Origin: CBDANO01 sp965197665
Lineage (GTDB): Bacteria > Chloroflexota > Dehalococcoidia > Lucifugimonadales > UBA3495
Length of the DNA stretch: 64,000 nucleotides
NCBI GenBank assembly: GCA_965197665.1
Contig: CBDANO010000001.1
Span: 1 to 64,000 of the forward strand
Reading direction: 5' to 3'
Part shown: positions 8,461 through 17,128 of the stretch, piece after piece
Position numbering within the stretch: the stretch's first letter is position 1
How the letters are laid out: each line of letters begins with the position of its first letter
Position numbers and translations under genes: made by a program
Notes under the pieces: generated by a model
Database searches by the model: none
The model's input: the letters and a program-made list of their open reading frames with translations, nothing else
Told to the model about the DNA's origin: nothing

Positions 8461-8733
8461 TCAGCCCCCCGGCAGTGCGGTCAGCCCGCGGACTTGTTCA
8501 CCCCAACATTCGACGGCGCCGTCGGTCCTCACCCCGCAGGTGTGTAGCCCTCCGGCATTGACCGAGGCGTAGGCAATTGCGGGGGCGTCGGTTGACCCAG
8601 AGGCAGGAGATTTGGTAGGCGGTGTGTCCCCTCCACAGGCCATCAGAGGAATGGCGAAGAGGCAGGACAGTCCGACGCATCCAGCCCCCAACAGGCGCTT
8701 TGTAGTCGAGTGGGAGAACTTCAAGACTCTCAT
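8461..8733 (-). CDS. Mini RCC1-like lipoprotein with a single repeat
   Basis: The product is 90 residues: a signal peptide of a different type from its neighbours (MRVLKFSHSTTKRLLGAGCV onward) with lipobox LMAC, a short linker, one RCC1-like repeat (AYASVNAGGLHTCGVRTDGA then VECWG), and the ending EQVRGLTALPGG. The same ending closes the RCC1 lipoprotein at 15746-16372, so this is a shrunken relative left with only the last repeat. A stray repeat fragment (TCGARTDGSV-like) occurs just upstream near 8765-8790 in another frame, which supports decay. It could still be translated. Confidence 0.55.
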   Translation of the reverse strand: MRVLKFSHSTTKRLLGAGCVGLSCLFAIPLMACGGDTPPTKSPASGSTDAPAIAYASVNAGGLHTCGVRTDGAVECWGEQVRGLTALPGG

Positions 8734-8883
8734 TACCCTGCCTTCTATAACGGAGCAGACGACACCGAGCCGTCGGTCCTCGCCCCGCAGGTTGCGTCAG
8801 CGTCATTTCCGTTCTCCTCTCTTGTCTGATACGTCCTGTTTCGGCAAGGTCGTCAGCGCATTCTGTGCCCGCCTTGTCCGGGC

Positions 8884-11800
8884 TTACTCAGTTGGAGCGC
8901 CGCCCAGCACCCTGTAGCCCTTGTTGTCCTCGGTCCGCTGCGCGACCGGCAGCACCTCCACCACCATGTTGACGAGCCCGACGACCTCGCCGTCCTCGTC
9001 GAAGCTGTAGCTCTCACCGAGGGCGCCGCTCCACTTGATGCCATATAGACAGTCCCTGAATCCATCCGCATCCTGGTCGTCACCTGTCTGCTTCAAACAC
9101 TCGGCGGCGATGTACACGTCGTCGTACGCCGATCCCAGGTACCACGGGAGCAGAACGTAGCCATACCGCTGCTTGAAGCTGGCGAGGACCTCCTGGGCCC
9201 TGTCGTTGTCCGGGTCCAGTTCCGCCGTTATCGCCTTCAGGCCCGTCGCGGCTTCGCCGGCTATCTCCAGTGCCGTAGCCAGGGTCGGCACCACCTCGGA
9301 GTAGAGAGGGCCAGCATAGCCAAGCTCCCTGACCTGCTTTACGATGGTCCCACCCGCAAACTCCGTCTGAGCCGAAATGTGAATGGCGTCCGGGTTCGCA
9401 TTGATCAGCATGGTAAGCTGGCTCCTGAAGTTGGTCGTGTCGGAGGGATACCGCTCCTCGCCTACCACCTGGCCACCTCGTTTCTCGAACTGGGCGACGG
9501 ACTCGCGTCTCACGCCCTCAGCGTAGTCAGTCGCCTCATTGATGGTGGCCAGCTTGCGGATGCCGTCGGCCCACAGCACGTTGCCGGTGTCGATGCCCAG
9601 CTGAGCGTCGCTCATCGATGTGCGGAAGATGTAGTCGCCCGCCTCGGCGATCTCCGGGTTGGTCGCCAGCCCGGAGAAGAGCACCACGCCGTCCGGCTCC
9701 GCAAGAGCCGCGGCTCCCAGCATCGCGCCGCTGCACGACGTGCCCAAGATGATCTTGACGCCGTCCACGTCCGTAAGCTTGTTGTAGGCGGTGATCGCGT
9801 CCTGGGCGCTGCACCTCGAGTCTTCGACGACGAGCTCCAGCATGCGTCCATTGATGCCGCCAGCATCGTTGATCTCGTCTACCGCCATCTGCTTGGACTG
9901 GACGGCCACGTTGCCGTACGTCTCGCCTGGGCCGGTGAGCGACTCCATCACACCAACCCTGAAGGTCGCGGGAGCGTCCGTCGGCGTGGCCTGGCCATCC
10001 TTGTTGTATCCCCAGCAATCCACCGAGCCGTCGGTCAACACTCCGCAGGTGTGGTACCCTCCGGCGCTGACTGAGGAGAAGGTAGCGCCGGGCGGCGTAG
10101 CCTGGCCAACAACGTTGCCGTCCTCATCCTCTTGGGACCCCCAACATTCCACCAAGCCGCCAGTCCTCACTCCGCAAGTGTGGTACGTTCCGGCGCTGAC
10201 TGAGGAGAAGGAACCGGCGGGTGGCGTGGCCTGGCCAACAACGTTGCCGTCCTCATCCTCGTTGGACCCCCAACAATCCACCGAGCCGCCAGTCCTCACT
10301 CCGCAAGTGTGGTACGATCCGGCGCTGACGGAAGCGAATGAACCTCCGGGTGGCGTAGCCACCCCAAAAGCGTTGATTCCCCAGCATTCGACCGAGCCGT
10401 CACTCCTCACTCCGCAGTTATGGAGTTCCCCGGCGCTGATCACAGCGAAGGGATCTCCGGGCGGCGTAGCCTGGCCAACTACATTTTCTCGCCACTCGTT
10501 TGAGCCCCAGCATTCGACCAAGCCGTCGGTCCTCACTCCGCAGGTGTGCCTCCACCCGGCTCTGACTGACGCGAAGGAACCGACGGGCGGCGTGGCCTGG
10601 CCATAAGCATTTGAGCCCCAGCATTCGACTGAGCCGCCGGTCCTTACTCCACAGTTGTGCAACCACCCGGCGCTGACGGAAGCGAAGCGACCGACGGGCG
10701 GCGTGGCCAGGCCATCCCCGTTGTATCCCCAACATTCGACAGAGCCGTCGCCCCTCACACCGCAGGTGTGGTACCCACCGGAGCTGACGGAGGTGAACTG
10801 CCCGGCGGATATGCTCTCTGGCGCGCCGGTAGGCGCCGCGTCTGCGGGCGTGGCCGTCGGGATGGCGAATTTCTCCGGTTCGGCGGTCGGCTGAACTTCG
10901 GCCGTGGGATGACCTTCGGCCACTTGCTGAGCCGTCAGCCCGCGGGCCTGTTCACCCCAGCACGCGACGGAGCCGTCCCTCCTCACCCCGCAGGTGTGCT
11001 CTTCGCCAGCGCTGATGGCGGCGAACTCCCCGGACGGCGGCATGGCTTGGCCAACCTCGTGTCCATCGGAATTTTCGTTAGAGCCCCAGCATTCGACTGA
11101 GCCGTCGGTCCTCACCCCGCAGGTGTGCCGGACCCCAGCACTGACAGAGGTAAACTCCCCGGACGGCGGCGTGGCTTTGCCACGATTGTCAGAGCCCCAG
11201 CATTCGACGGAGCCGTCGGGTCTCACCCCGCAGGTGTGGGAAAACCCGGCGCTGACCGAGGCGAACTCCCCGGACGGCGGCGTGGCCCGGCCGCTATCAT
11301 CATTGCCCCAGCATGCGAGGGAGCCGGAGGTCTTCACCCCGCAGGTGTGGACCCCCCCGGCGCTGACCGAGGCGAACTCCCCGGACGGCGGCGTGGCCCG
11401 GCCGCTATCATCATTGCCCCAGCATGCGAGGGAGCCGGAGGTCCTCACCCCGCAGGTGTGTTCATCGCCGGCGCTGACCGAGGTAAACTCCCCGGACGGC
11501 GGCCTGGCTTTGCCACGACTGTCAGAACCCCAGCACTTAACGGTGCCGTCGGCCCTCACTCCGCAGGTGTGTTCATCGCCGACGCTGACCGAGGCGAACT
11601 CCCCGGACGGCGGCCTGGCTTTGCCACGACTGTCAGAACCCCAGCAGTCAACGGTGCCGTCGGTCCTCACCCCGCAGGTGTGTTCATCGCCGACGCTGAC
11701 CGAGGTGAACTCCCCGGACGGCGGCGTGGCGTGCCCATAGCCATCATGACCCCAGCATTGGACGGAGCCGTCGGGTCTCACCCCGCAGGTGTGGAACCCC

Positions 11801-12693
11801 CCGGCACTGACGGACGCGAACTCCCCGGACGGCGGCGTAGCCCGGCCATAGCCATCATGACCCCAGCATTCGACGGAGCCCACAGTGCTCACCCCACAGG
11901 TGTGGAATCCCCCAGCATTGATCAAGGCGAATTTCCCGGACGGCGGTGTGGTCCGGCCATCAGCGTTGTCTCCCCAACACTCGACGAAGCCGTCGGTCCT
12001 TATCCCGCAGGTGTGGAATCCTCCGGCACTGATCGAGGCGTATTCCCCGGACGGCGGCGTGGCCTGCCCAAGCTCCGCTCCAAAGTCGCCTTCATTGGAC
12101 CCCCAGCAGGTAACGGAGCTATCGAGCTTAACTCCGCAGGTGTGGAATGCCCCGGCGCTTACCGAGGCGAATTCCCCGGGCGGTGGCGTAGCTTGACCAT
12201 AGAAATTCAAGCCCCAACACTCGACGGAGCCATCCCGCGTCACCCCGCAGGTGTGGTTCCATCCGGCGCTGACGGAGGCGAACTCCCCGGACGGCGGCGT
12301 GGCTTGACCATAGAAATTCAAGCCCCAGCACTCGACGGAGTTGTCGCCTCTCACCCCGCAGGTGTGGCCCTCCCCGGTGGTGACCGAGGCGAACTCCCCG
12401 GACAGCGGCGTGGCTTGACCAAATACATCCCAGCCCCAGCATTCAACGGAGCCATCGCCCCTCACCCCGCAGGTGTGTCTTTCCCCCGCGCTGACCGAGG
12501 CGAACTCCCCGGCGGACTTGGTCTTTGGTGCGGCGGCAGTCGGCGTGTCTGCGGGCGTTGCAGCTTCCGATGAGGTGGTGGTACTAGAATCGGTTCCGTT
12601 TGAAGGAATGGGATCTGACTCGTCGGAACACCCGGTTAGCAGGATGGCGAGCATTGCGGCGCTCACCAGCAGACCAATGATTGACTTCGACAT
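8884..12693 (-). CDS. Giant lipoprotein: 21 RCC1-like repeats fused to a LivJ-type binding domain
   Basis: The product is 1269 residues from the ATG at 12693. It has a signal peptide with lipobox LLTGC and a short linker. Fourteen repeats of about 37-44 residues follow, with consensus EFASVSAGxxHTCGVRxDGS / VECWGxxxxGxATPPSG. A Thr/Pro linker comes next, then seven more repeats of a slightly different subtype. The last ~360 residues form a type I periplasmic binding fold (starting RVGVMESLTGPGETYGNVAV), as in branched-chain amino-acid ABC transporters. Each repeat has two conserved cysteines, in HTCGV and ECWG. RCC1-like repeats probably form a propeller or solenoid outside the cell; the binding domain suggests ligand capture. 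No ABC permease genes lie nearby, so sensing is as likely as transport. Its leader carries the operator pair. Confidence 0.88.
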   Translation of the reverse strand: MSKSIIGLLVSAAMLAILLTGCSDESDPIPSNGTDSSTTTSSEAATPADTPTAAAPKTKSAGEFASVSAGERHTCGVRGDGSVECWGWDVFGQATPLSGEFASVTTGEGHTCGVRGDNSVECWGLNFYGQATPPSGEFASVSAGWNHTCGVTRDGSVECWGLNFYGQATPPPGEFASVSAGAFHTCGVKLDSSVTCWGSNEGDFGAELGQATPPSGEYASISAGGFHTCGIRTDGFVECWGDNADGRTTPPSGKFALINAGGFHTCGVSTVGSVECWGHDGYGRATPPSGEFASVSAGGFHTCGVRPDGSVQCWGHDGYGHATPPSGEFTSVSVGDEHTCGVRTDGTVDCWGSDSRGKARPPSGEFASVSVGDEHTCGVRADGTVKCWGSDSRGKARPPSGEFTSVSAGDEHTCGVRTSGSLACWGNDDSGRATPPSGEFASVSAGGVHTCGVKTSGSLACWGNDDSGRATPPSGEFASVSAGFSHTCGVRPDGSVECWGSDNRGKATPPSGEFTSVSAGVRHTCGVRTDGSVECWGSNENSDGHEVGQAMPPSGEFAAISAGEEHTCGVRRDGSVACWGEQARGLTAQQVAEGHPTAEVQPTAEPEKFAIPTATPADAAPTGAPESISAGQFTSVSSGGYHTCGVRGDGSVECWGYNGDGLATPPVGRFASVSAGWLHNCGVRTGGSVECWGSNAYGQATPPVGSFASVRAGWRHTCGVRTDGLVECWGSNEWRENVVGQATPPGDPFAVISAGELHNCGVRSDGSVECWGINAFGVATPPGGSFASVSAGSYHTCGVRTGGSVDCWGSNEDEDGNVVGQATPPAGSFSSVSAGTYHTCGVRTGGLVECWGSQEDEDGNVVGQATPPGATFSSVSAGGYHTCGVLTDGSVDCWGYNKDGQATPTDAPATFRVGVMESLTGPGETYGNVAVQSKQMAVDEINDAGGINGRMLELVVEDSRCSAQDAITAYNKLTDVDGVKIILGTSCSGAMLGAAALAEPDGVVLFSGLATNPEIAEAGDYIFRTSMSDAQLGIDTGNVLWADGIRKLATINEATDYAEGVRRESVAQFEKRGGQVVGEERYPSDTTNFRSQLTMLINANPDAIHISAQTEFAGGTIVKQVRELGYAGPLYSEVVPTLATALEIAGEAATGLKAITAELDPDNDRAQEVLASFKQRYGYVLLPWYLGSAYDDVYIAAECLKQTGDDQDADGFRDCLYGIKWSGALGESYSFDEDGEVVGLVNMVVEVLPVAQRTEDNKGYRVLGGAPTE

Positions 12694-13012
12694 TGCTTTC
12701 ACGTCCTTAACTTCCCTGAGTGGAACCTTGCTAACTCCTCTTCGCTTGACCTTTCATCAAATGGGAGGCGAATCGGGTCGCGGAGCCCACCGCAACACGG
12801 GCCGCTACGACCGGCTGTCTCCACACAGTCGAAGTCGGGGATTCTTCGTTTACCGGTGCGGGTCATAGCTCCGCTACTCTCTCCTAACGTCGTATGATTG
12901 CCTGGACACTTCGTTGCCCATAACAAGGCTTGCCGCCCGAAAAGCAGCCCTCACCGACGTAAATCGTAGAGAGCTTCCAGGCCGGATATAAGGAGCAAAT
13001 GTCTAAATTACA

Positions 13013-13052
13013 CTAGGCATTTGTCTATAGAGAGTGCATGGGCAAATGTCTA
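13013..13052 (-). promoter_or_regulatory. Paired palindromic operator-like boxes
   Basis: CTAGGCATTTGTCTAT (13013-13028) and TGGGCAAATGTCTA (13039-13052) lie 25 bp apart centre to centre, as at the other array promoters. They are about 320 bp upstream of the start at 12693. Confidence 0.55.
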
Positions 13053-13083
13053 TTGGTGGCCTATGCCCATGCCGCGTCAGGTC

Positions 13084-13311
13084 TCAGCCCAGCGTGTTCA
13101 GGAAGCGGCGTGGACGCTCAACGGGACCCCCATCGGCTGACGGCCGGGGAATGGCGGGGAACGCGCGGGACGTAGCCGCGAGCGTCGAGATGGCAGCGGC
13201 GGTCTGAGACAAACCAGAGGCCCCCGCCGTTACAGCAGGGGCCTCGTCGCTGCTCGATACGTTGCCTGTCGGCCTGCCCCGTCGGTTCTCGGCGGACCGC
13301 CAGAGGGGCAA
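13084..13311 (-). CDS. Possible 75-residue protein, paralogous to the ORF at 282-509
   Basis: The ORF aligns without gaps to 282-509 (shared RPTGN, SDEAPAVTA, ASGL, RFLN) and has the same length. The third copy of this region (about 18715-18960) has lost the ORF to an IS21-type end. It lacks a recognisable domain or clear ribosome site and contains a hairpin, so it may be structural DNA, not a gene. Confidence 0.2.
   Translation of the reverse strand: MPLWRSAENRRGRPTGNVSSSDEAPAVTAGASGLSQTAAAISTLAATSRAFPAIPRPSADGGPVERPRRFLNTLG
13217..13245 (-). terminator. GC hairpin after the second metallopeptidase gene (candidate terminator)
   Basis: GAGGCCCC (13217-13224) pairs with GGGGCCTC (13238-13245). 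On the minus strand it is followed by TGGTTTGTCT. It lies between the metallopeptidase-like gene ending at 13633 and the operator pair of the next unit. Confidence 0.4.
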
Positions 13312-13632
13312 GGTCGGCGTCAGATTACAGCGCCAACCTGACCTGCAGGGTGAAGGTTCTTGATTTTATCAAGTCTGGTGGCCCACGTTGGCCCAGCGGT
13401 TTGGCGGCGAATTGCGGTCAGGCGGGTGTAAAGCGAATCGTGACTTTGGGCAGAAGCGGGCATCCTGGGCCACTCAGCTATGGAGTCAGCCTCATTTCGA
13501 GGAACATGGGCCGGGTTGCTGTGAACACTTTGAGAAAGGGCCGGTTCCGGCCAAAACGAGTCCCTCGACGCAAAACCGGGCCACCCCGCAGGGTGTGTGC
13601 GACCCGCTAGTTCAGGCCGGGGCTCTCCAAAG

Positions 13633-15522
13633 CTACGGACCAATCTTCAAAGCCACCTCGGCCACTTTCTGGTCGTCCCAGTAGGCGTAGACCCTGTAGT
13701 TACCCGGAAGACCCCCCTCTGGCCATGGAGACAAGGGAATCCAATGGGTCCACTTGGAGTGGTCTCTTCGAACCGGCCACTCGGAGTACCAGTAGGTGGA
13801 GGCGAAGGTGAAGCCATCGCCCTCGAAATGCACAGCTATCTGTAGGGGAAAGTAATCGGGACCTGGTTCGTTTCCATAGGAGTATTCCAGGTTAAAATAC
13901 AGAGGACCCTCGCCCTCACTACCGGCGACTCCCGTAACGGGAGTTCCCCTGCCGGTTGTGCTCAGATATGCCCGGTCAATACTTAGGTTCCTTTCGGTTA
14001 TAGCCGGTTCCACCGGGCTATCATCTCTCAAGCTGTGGTCGTACAGCTCGCTCCCGTCGTACCAGCGGGCAATTACCTTTTCTACGGTTGCCGCCGTTTC
14101 CCTCGAAACCTCGGTGATAAACGCTGCCCTGACGTGGCAAATGTTAAGCTCGGTGCCGTTGCATCCGTCGTGAGGGTTGTCAATTACGGAAAGCAAGTAC
14201 AGCCGGCGGAAACCCAGCCGGAAGGTCGTGTCATCCATGTTGCGGTAAAGGTCGTGGAATAGTCGTTCCCCCAGGGAGTAATGGCACAGGAAGGCATCAC
14301 CAGTCAATTCACTGGGTTCCAGGCTCTCCAGTTCTGCGAGACTTCGGGCGTAGACGCAGGGCGGTTTCTCCGGTCTGACGGGCACTCCTGAGTAGGAGTT
14401 GGCCTGTATGGATTGCAGAAAATTGGCCGCCCCCTCAGTGACCCAAGTCCAGGCGACTTCGCTGCCTCTAAAATAGTAGTGCCCCACCTCGTGGGCATAG
14501 TGCGGGATTCGACCGGCCGGGGAATGCTCTGCATCATTCCATGTGACGTGCCCGATGTGGGTCCAGAAATTTTGCGACCCGAAGCCGCCTTTTGTGGTAT
14601 CGGCGTACAGCGTGATTACCTCCCGTTGGGGTAACGCCAGCGACATGAAGCCTTCGACGGACCTCACGGCGATTTCCGTGAGGTCCATGCTGATAGTTGC
14701 GCCCGGGCCGGTTCGGATAATGGTCAAGCGGACCCTGCCGGTATGAGGCAGGTCGATTTCCCTTTCCTCCAGTTGAACTTTGTCCGGATCCAACAGCGTA
14801 TCTATCAACTCAGGGTTGTATCGGGCCACCCCCCAAAGGGTGGCGACGGCCCTGGCCTCCCCGTCGGAAATGCCATCGGTGATTGCGGGATGAGCGGCGA
14901 CGTTCTGAAATTCATCCGGGTACCTTCCCACTAGGCGGCCCAACGACTCCATGGCGGGTAAATGCCTTCCCTCCATTACCCACGCCTCCTTCATCAGGTC
15001 GAAAAATAGGTCTCCTCCATCGAAGGCCAAGGCAATCAAACCCCGGGCGCCTCTCATCTCTGAGAGCCGTAAACCATCTTCGATCCAAGGAAGATCCCGT
15101 ATCATTCTTGCCCGAGACGCCGCCTGCCTTTGCAGGCTGGTGTAACCTAACAAGTCATCAAGGGAAATTTCCGGGCCGAGAACAGAGGGGGCAACCGTCG
15201 GCAGGGATGCCCTTGGGGTAGGGGATTGGGTAGGAGTGACCATGGGTGTGGGGGTCGGATGCGGCGTAGAAGTGGCAGTCGGTGACGGTGTCGCTGTCAA
15301 GGTCGGCATGGGTGTTCCTGTGGGGCACGGGCGGGAGTTGACGCAGGTGCGCGCAATGGTAGGGACCTGCGTGGACATGGCTCCCTGGGACTGGGCAATG
15401 GTCGTGGTAGGAGTGACATGACGCGCCGTTTCCCTGATCGTTTCCGGCGTTGGGGATGTCTGTTGGCAGCCCAAGTCCAGGGCTGTAACTAAGAGCATCA
15501 GAAGAATCGCCGAAGTCCGCAT
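13633..15522 (-). CDS. Lipoprotein with HExxH (gluzincin-type) metallopeptidase domain
   Basis: The product is 629 residues from the ATG at 15522, preceded by GGAGAG. The signal peptide MRTSAILLMLLVTALDLGC ends in a lipobox-like cysteine and differs from the MSKSI type used elsewhere in the array. A Thr/Pro linker follows, then the same helical domain as the protein at 4506-6761 (LPWIEDG, EAWVMEGRHLPAMESLG). The zinc motif is HEVGHYYF, with WVTEGAANFLQ downstream as the third-ligand segment. The C-terminal beta region ends at YRVYAYWDDQKVAEVALKIG; the regulatory-like domain of its paralogue is absent. A longer in-frame ORF exists upstream but reads through RCC1 debris out of frame, so this start is preferred. 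No operator pair precedes it; it may be cotranscribed with the gene at 15746-16372. Confidence 0.82.
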   Translation of the reverse strand: MRTSAILLMLLVTALDLGCQQTSPTPETIRETARHVTPTTTIAQSQGAMSTQVPTIARTCVNSRPCPTGTPMPTLTATPSPTATSTPHPTPTPMVTPTQSPTPRASLPTVAPSVLGPEISLDDLLGYTSLQRQAASRARMIRDLPWIEDGLRLSEMRGARGLIALAFDGGDLFFDLMKEAWVMEGRHLPAMESLGRLVGRYPDEFQNVAAHPAITDGISDGEARAVATLWGVARYNPELIDTLLDPDKVQLEEREIDLPHTGRVRLTIIRTGPGATISMDLTEIAVRSVEGFMSLALPQREVITLYADTTKGGFGSQNFWTHIGHVTWNDAEHSPAGRIPHYAHEVGHYYFRGSEVAWTWVTEGAANFLQSIQANSYSGVPVRPEKPPCVYARSLAELESLEPSELTGDAFLCHYSLGERLFHDLYRNMDDTTFRLGFRRLYLLSVIDNPHDGCNGTELNICHVRAAFITEVSRETAATVEKVIARWYDGSELYDHSLRDDSPVEPAITERNLSIDRAYLSTTGRGTPVTGVAGSEGEGPLYFNLEYSYGNEPGPDYFPLQIAVHFEGDGFTFASTYWYSEWPVRRDHSKWTHWIPLSPWPEGGLPGNYRVYAYWDDQKVAEVALKIGP

Positions 15523-15623
15523 ATATCCGCTCTCCGCTTGGCAATGCCAAATGTCTCTCTTGACCGATACATTCGGCCCGATTCCCAACACCCGGCATGA
15601 GCACATCCTACCTTGGCTTTGGT

Positions 15624-15745
15624 TTAATTTTCTTCGGAGCCCCAACATACGATAAAGCCGTCGCTCCTCACTCCACAAGTACGGTAACGTCCAGCGCTGA
15701 CCGAAGCGAAGGAACCGCCGGGTGGATTGGATCTGGCCATCTCCA
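15624..15745 (-). pseudogene. Out-of-frame RCC1-like repeat remnant
   Basis: Just after the stop of the gene at 15746-16372 the minus strand encodes one more repeat in another frame: GGSFASVSAGRYRTCGVRSD, then GFIVCWGSEEN and a stop at 15624-15626. The junction also reads DGDGQ in the third frame. The ancestral repeat array therefore extended further and was cut by frameshifts, leaving the present stop after TALPGD. Confidence 0.6.
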
Positions 15746-16372
15746 TCAGTCCCCCGGCAGTGCGGTCGGCCCGCGGGCTTGTGCACCCCAGCAGGCGACG
15801 GAGCCGTCGCGCCTCACCCCGCAGCTGTGGCCGAACCCGGCGCTGACCGAGGAGAACTCCCCGGCTGGCGTGGAGGTCTGGCCACCATCACCACCGCTAA
15901 TCGGATCCTTGTTGGAGCCCCAGCATGCGACGGAGCCGTCGCGCTCCACCCCGCAGCTGTGGCCCCCACCGGCGCTGACCGAGGAGAACTCCCGGGACGG
16001 CGCCGTGGCTTGGCCAACAAAATTGCCGTACCCTTCCTCGTTGGAGCCCCAGCACTCGACGGAGCCGTCGCGCCTCACCCCGCAGCTGTGGGTCCCACCG
16101 GCGCTGACGGAGGCGAACTCCCCGGCGGACCCGTTCCCCGGTGCGGCGGCAGTCGGCGCGTCTGTGGGCGTTGCAGCTTCCGGTGCCGCGGTGTTTGTCA
16201 GAGCCGATGTGGGAGCATGTGTTGGTTCCGGATTGACCCTCTGCTCTGATGAGGTAGTGGGACTAGAATCGGTCCCGTTTGAAGGAATGGGATCTGGCTC
16301 ATCAGAACACCCGGTTAGCAGTACGGCGAGTATTGCGGCGCTTACCAGCAGTCCAATGATGGACTTCGACAT
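15746..16372 (-). CDS. RCC1-like repeat lipoprotein (three repeats)
   Basis: The product is 208 residues from the ATG at 16372. The signal peptide begins MSKSIIGLLVSAAILAVLL with lipobox LLTGC. A Ser/Thr/Pro linker (VNPEPTHAPTSALTNT) is shared with the ankyrin lipoprotein at 17129-18361. Three repeats follow (consensus FSSVSAGxGHSCGVRRDGSV then CWG) and the protein ends AQARGPTALPGD. The repeats are the same type as in the 1269-residue protein at 8884-12693. Two cysteines per repeat suggest oxidising extracytoplasmic folding. The operator pair at 16690-16729 precedes it. Confidence 0.8.
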   Translation of the reverse strand: MSKSIIGLLVSAAILAVLLTGCSDEPDPIPSNGTDSSPTTSSEQRVNPEPTHAPTSALTNTAAPEAATPTDAPTAAAPGNGSAGEFASVSAGGTHSCGVRRDGSVECWGSNEEGYGNFVGQATAPSREFSSVSAGGGHSCGVERDGSVACWGSNKDPISGGDGGQTSTPAGEFSSVSAGFGHSCGVRRDGSVACWGAQARGPTALPGD

Positions 16373-17128
16373 TGCTTTCATGTCCTTTCCTTAAACTTGT
16401 CAGCCGGGCATCCCTTGACCTGTCACAGGCCAGATGTGCCCGTCGTGTGGAGGACGGCCTCGAACGCGATCGTTGCGGTGGTGCAGACGGTCGCTGCGGA
16501 GGCTGTCCCCGTCGAGGATGGGATTTCTCGTCTACCGGTGCGGGTCATCGCTCCTCTGGCCTAACGTCGTATGATTGCCTGGACTTTTCGCCGCCCCTGA
16601 CAAGCCTGGCCGCCCGAAAGGCAACCCTCCCCAACGCAAATCGTAGTGAGCCTTCAGGCCGGATATAAGGAGCAAACGCCTAATTTGCACTAGGCATTTG
16701 TCTACAGGGGTTGCATAGGCAAATGCCCCTCACGCGAGTGCGCCGTTCTTAGTCCACCAGCTTGTATTTAAGACCGGAGGGGATTCGAACTCTTCCGCTG
16801 TAGCACACGACTGAGACCGGCTAGGGCATTGGAACTCTCATTTCGCTCCACCACTAAATGACAAAATCAGGAACTTTCACGTTGAGGTTGGTTCTGGCGG
16901 CGCAACCGAATAGCCGCCAGTCCCTTCAGCACAAATGAACCGCCCAAGCAATGGGTGCCGCTTTGTGGGAATAGGGAGAACCCTCCTTTACGCAGGGGCC
17001 GCTTCCTATGCCTTCCATCGGCAATGTTCCTGCTTGCATGGACTTCGATCACCATTATGGCTTGCAGACCCTCTCGGCCGAGGGCCAGTGGGTTGAAATA
17101 GAGTGATGATGGGCAAAGGCAGGTTGCT
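16373..17128 (-). other. Intergenic region with leader and operator; remainder unexplained
   Basis: The array leader occupies 16373-16685 and the operator pair 16690-16729. A tRNA-like T-arm sequence near 16790 does not fold into a complete tRNA. The stretch 16867-17128 contains an open frame without a recognisable domain that overlaps the end of the ankyrin gene; I do not call it. Confidence 0.45.
16690..16729 (-). promoter_or_regulatory. Paired palindromic operator-like boxes
   Basis: CTAGGCATTTGTCTAC (16690-16705) and TAGGCAAATGCCCC (16716-16729), centres 25 bp apart, match the boxes at 211-250, 13013-13052 and 18675-18714. Confidence 0.55.

Larger units (their letters stand above)
12694..13632 (-). 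other. Long intergenic region upstream of the giant lipoprotein gene
   Basis: The region contains the array leader (12694-13005), the operator pair (13013-13052), a GC hairpin (13217-13245) and a 75-codon ORF of doubtful status. The stretch 13315-13385 includes the small palindrome CTTGATTTTATCAAG and recurs at about 18940-19000. Between 13390 and 13632 I see no convincing gene. Confidence 0.5.

Noticed and set aside
9791..12573. Long plus-strand open frames (271, 248 and 482 codons) opposite the giant lipoprotein gene
   Set aside because: They are antisense to the RCC1-like repeats, and their periodic composition mirrors those repeats. The minus strand has a signal peptide, a ribosome site and recognisable domains.
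8884..12600. CRISPR-like regular repeats
   Set aside because: The spacing (about 111-130 bp) and the conserved coding frame show protein repeats; there are no unique spacers of constant size and no cas genes.
16780..16866. tRNA-like sequence (GGATTCGAAC T-arm) between two lipoprotein genes
   Set aside because: No acceptor stem, D-arm or anticodon stem can be completed on either strand. It was also considered as the missing att copy of tRNA-Ser, but only about 11 bases match.
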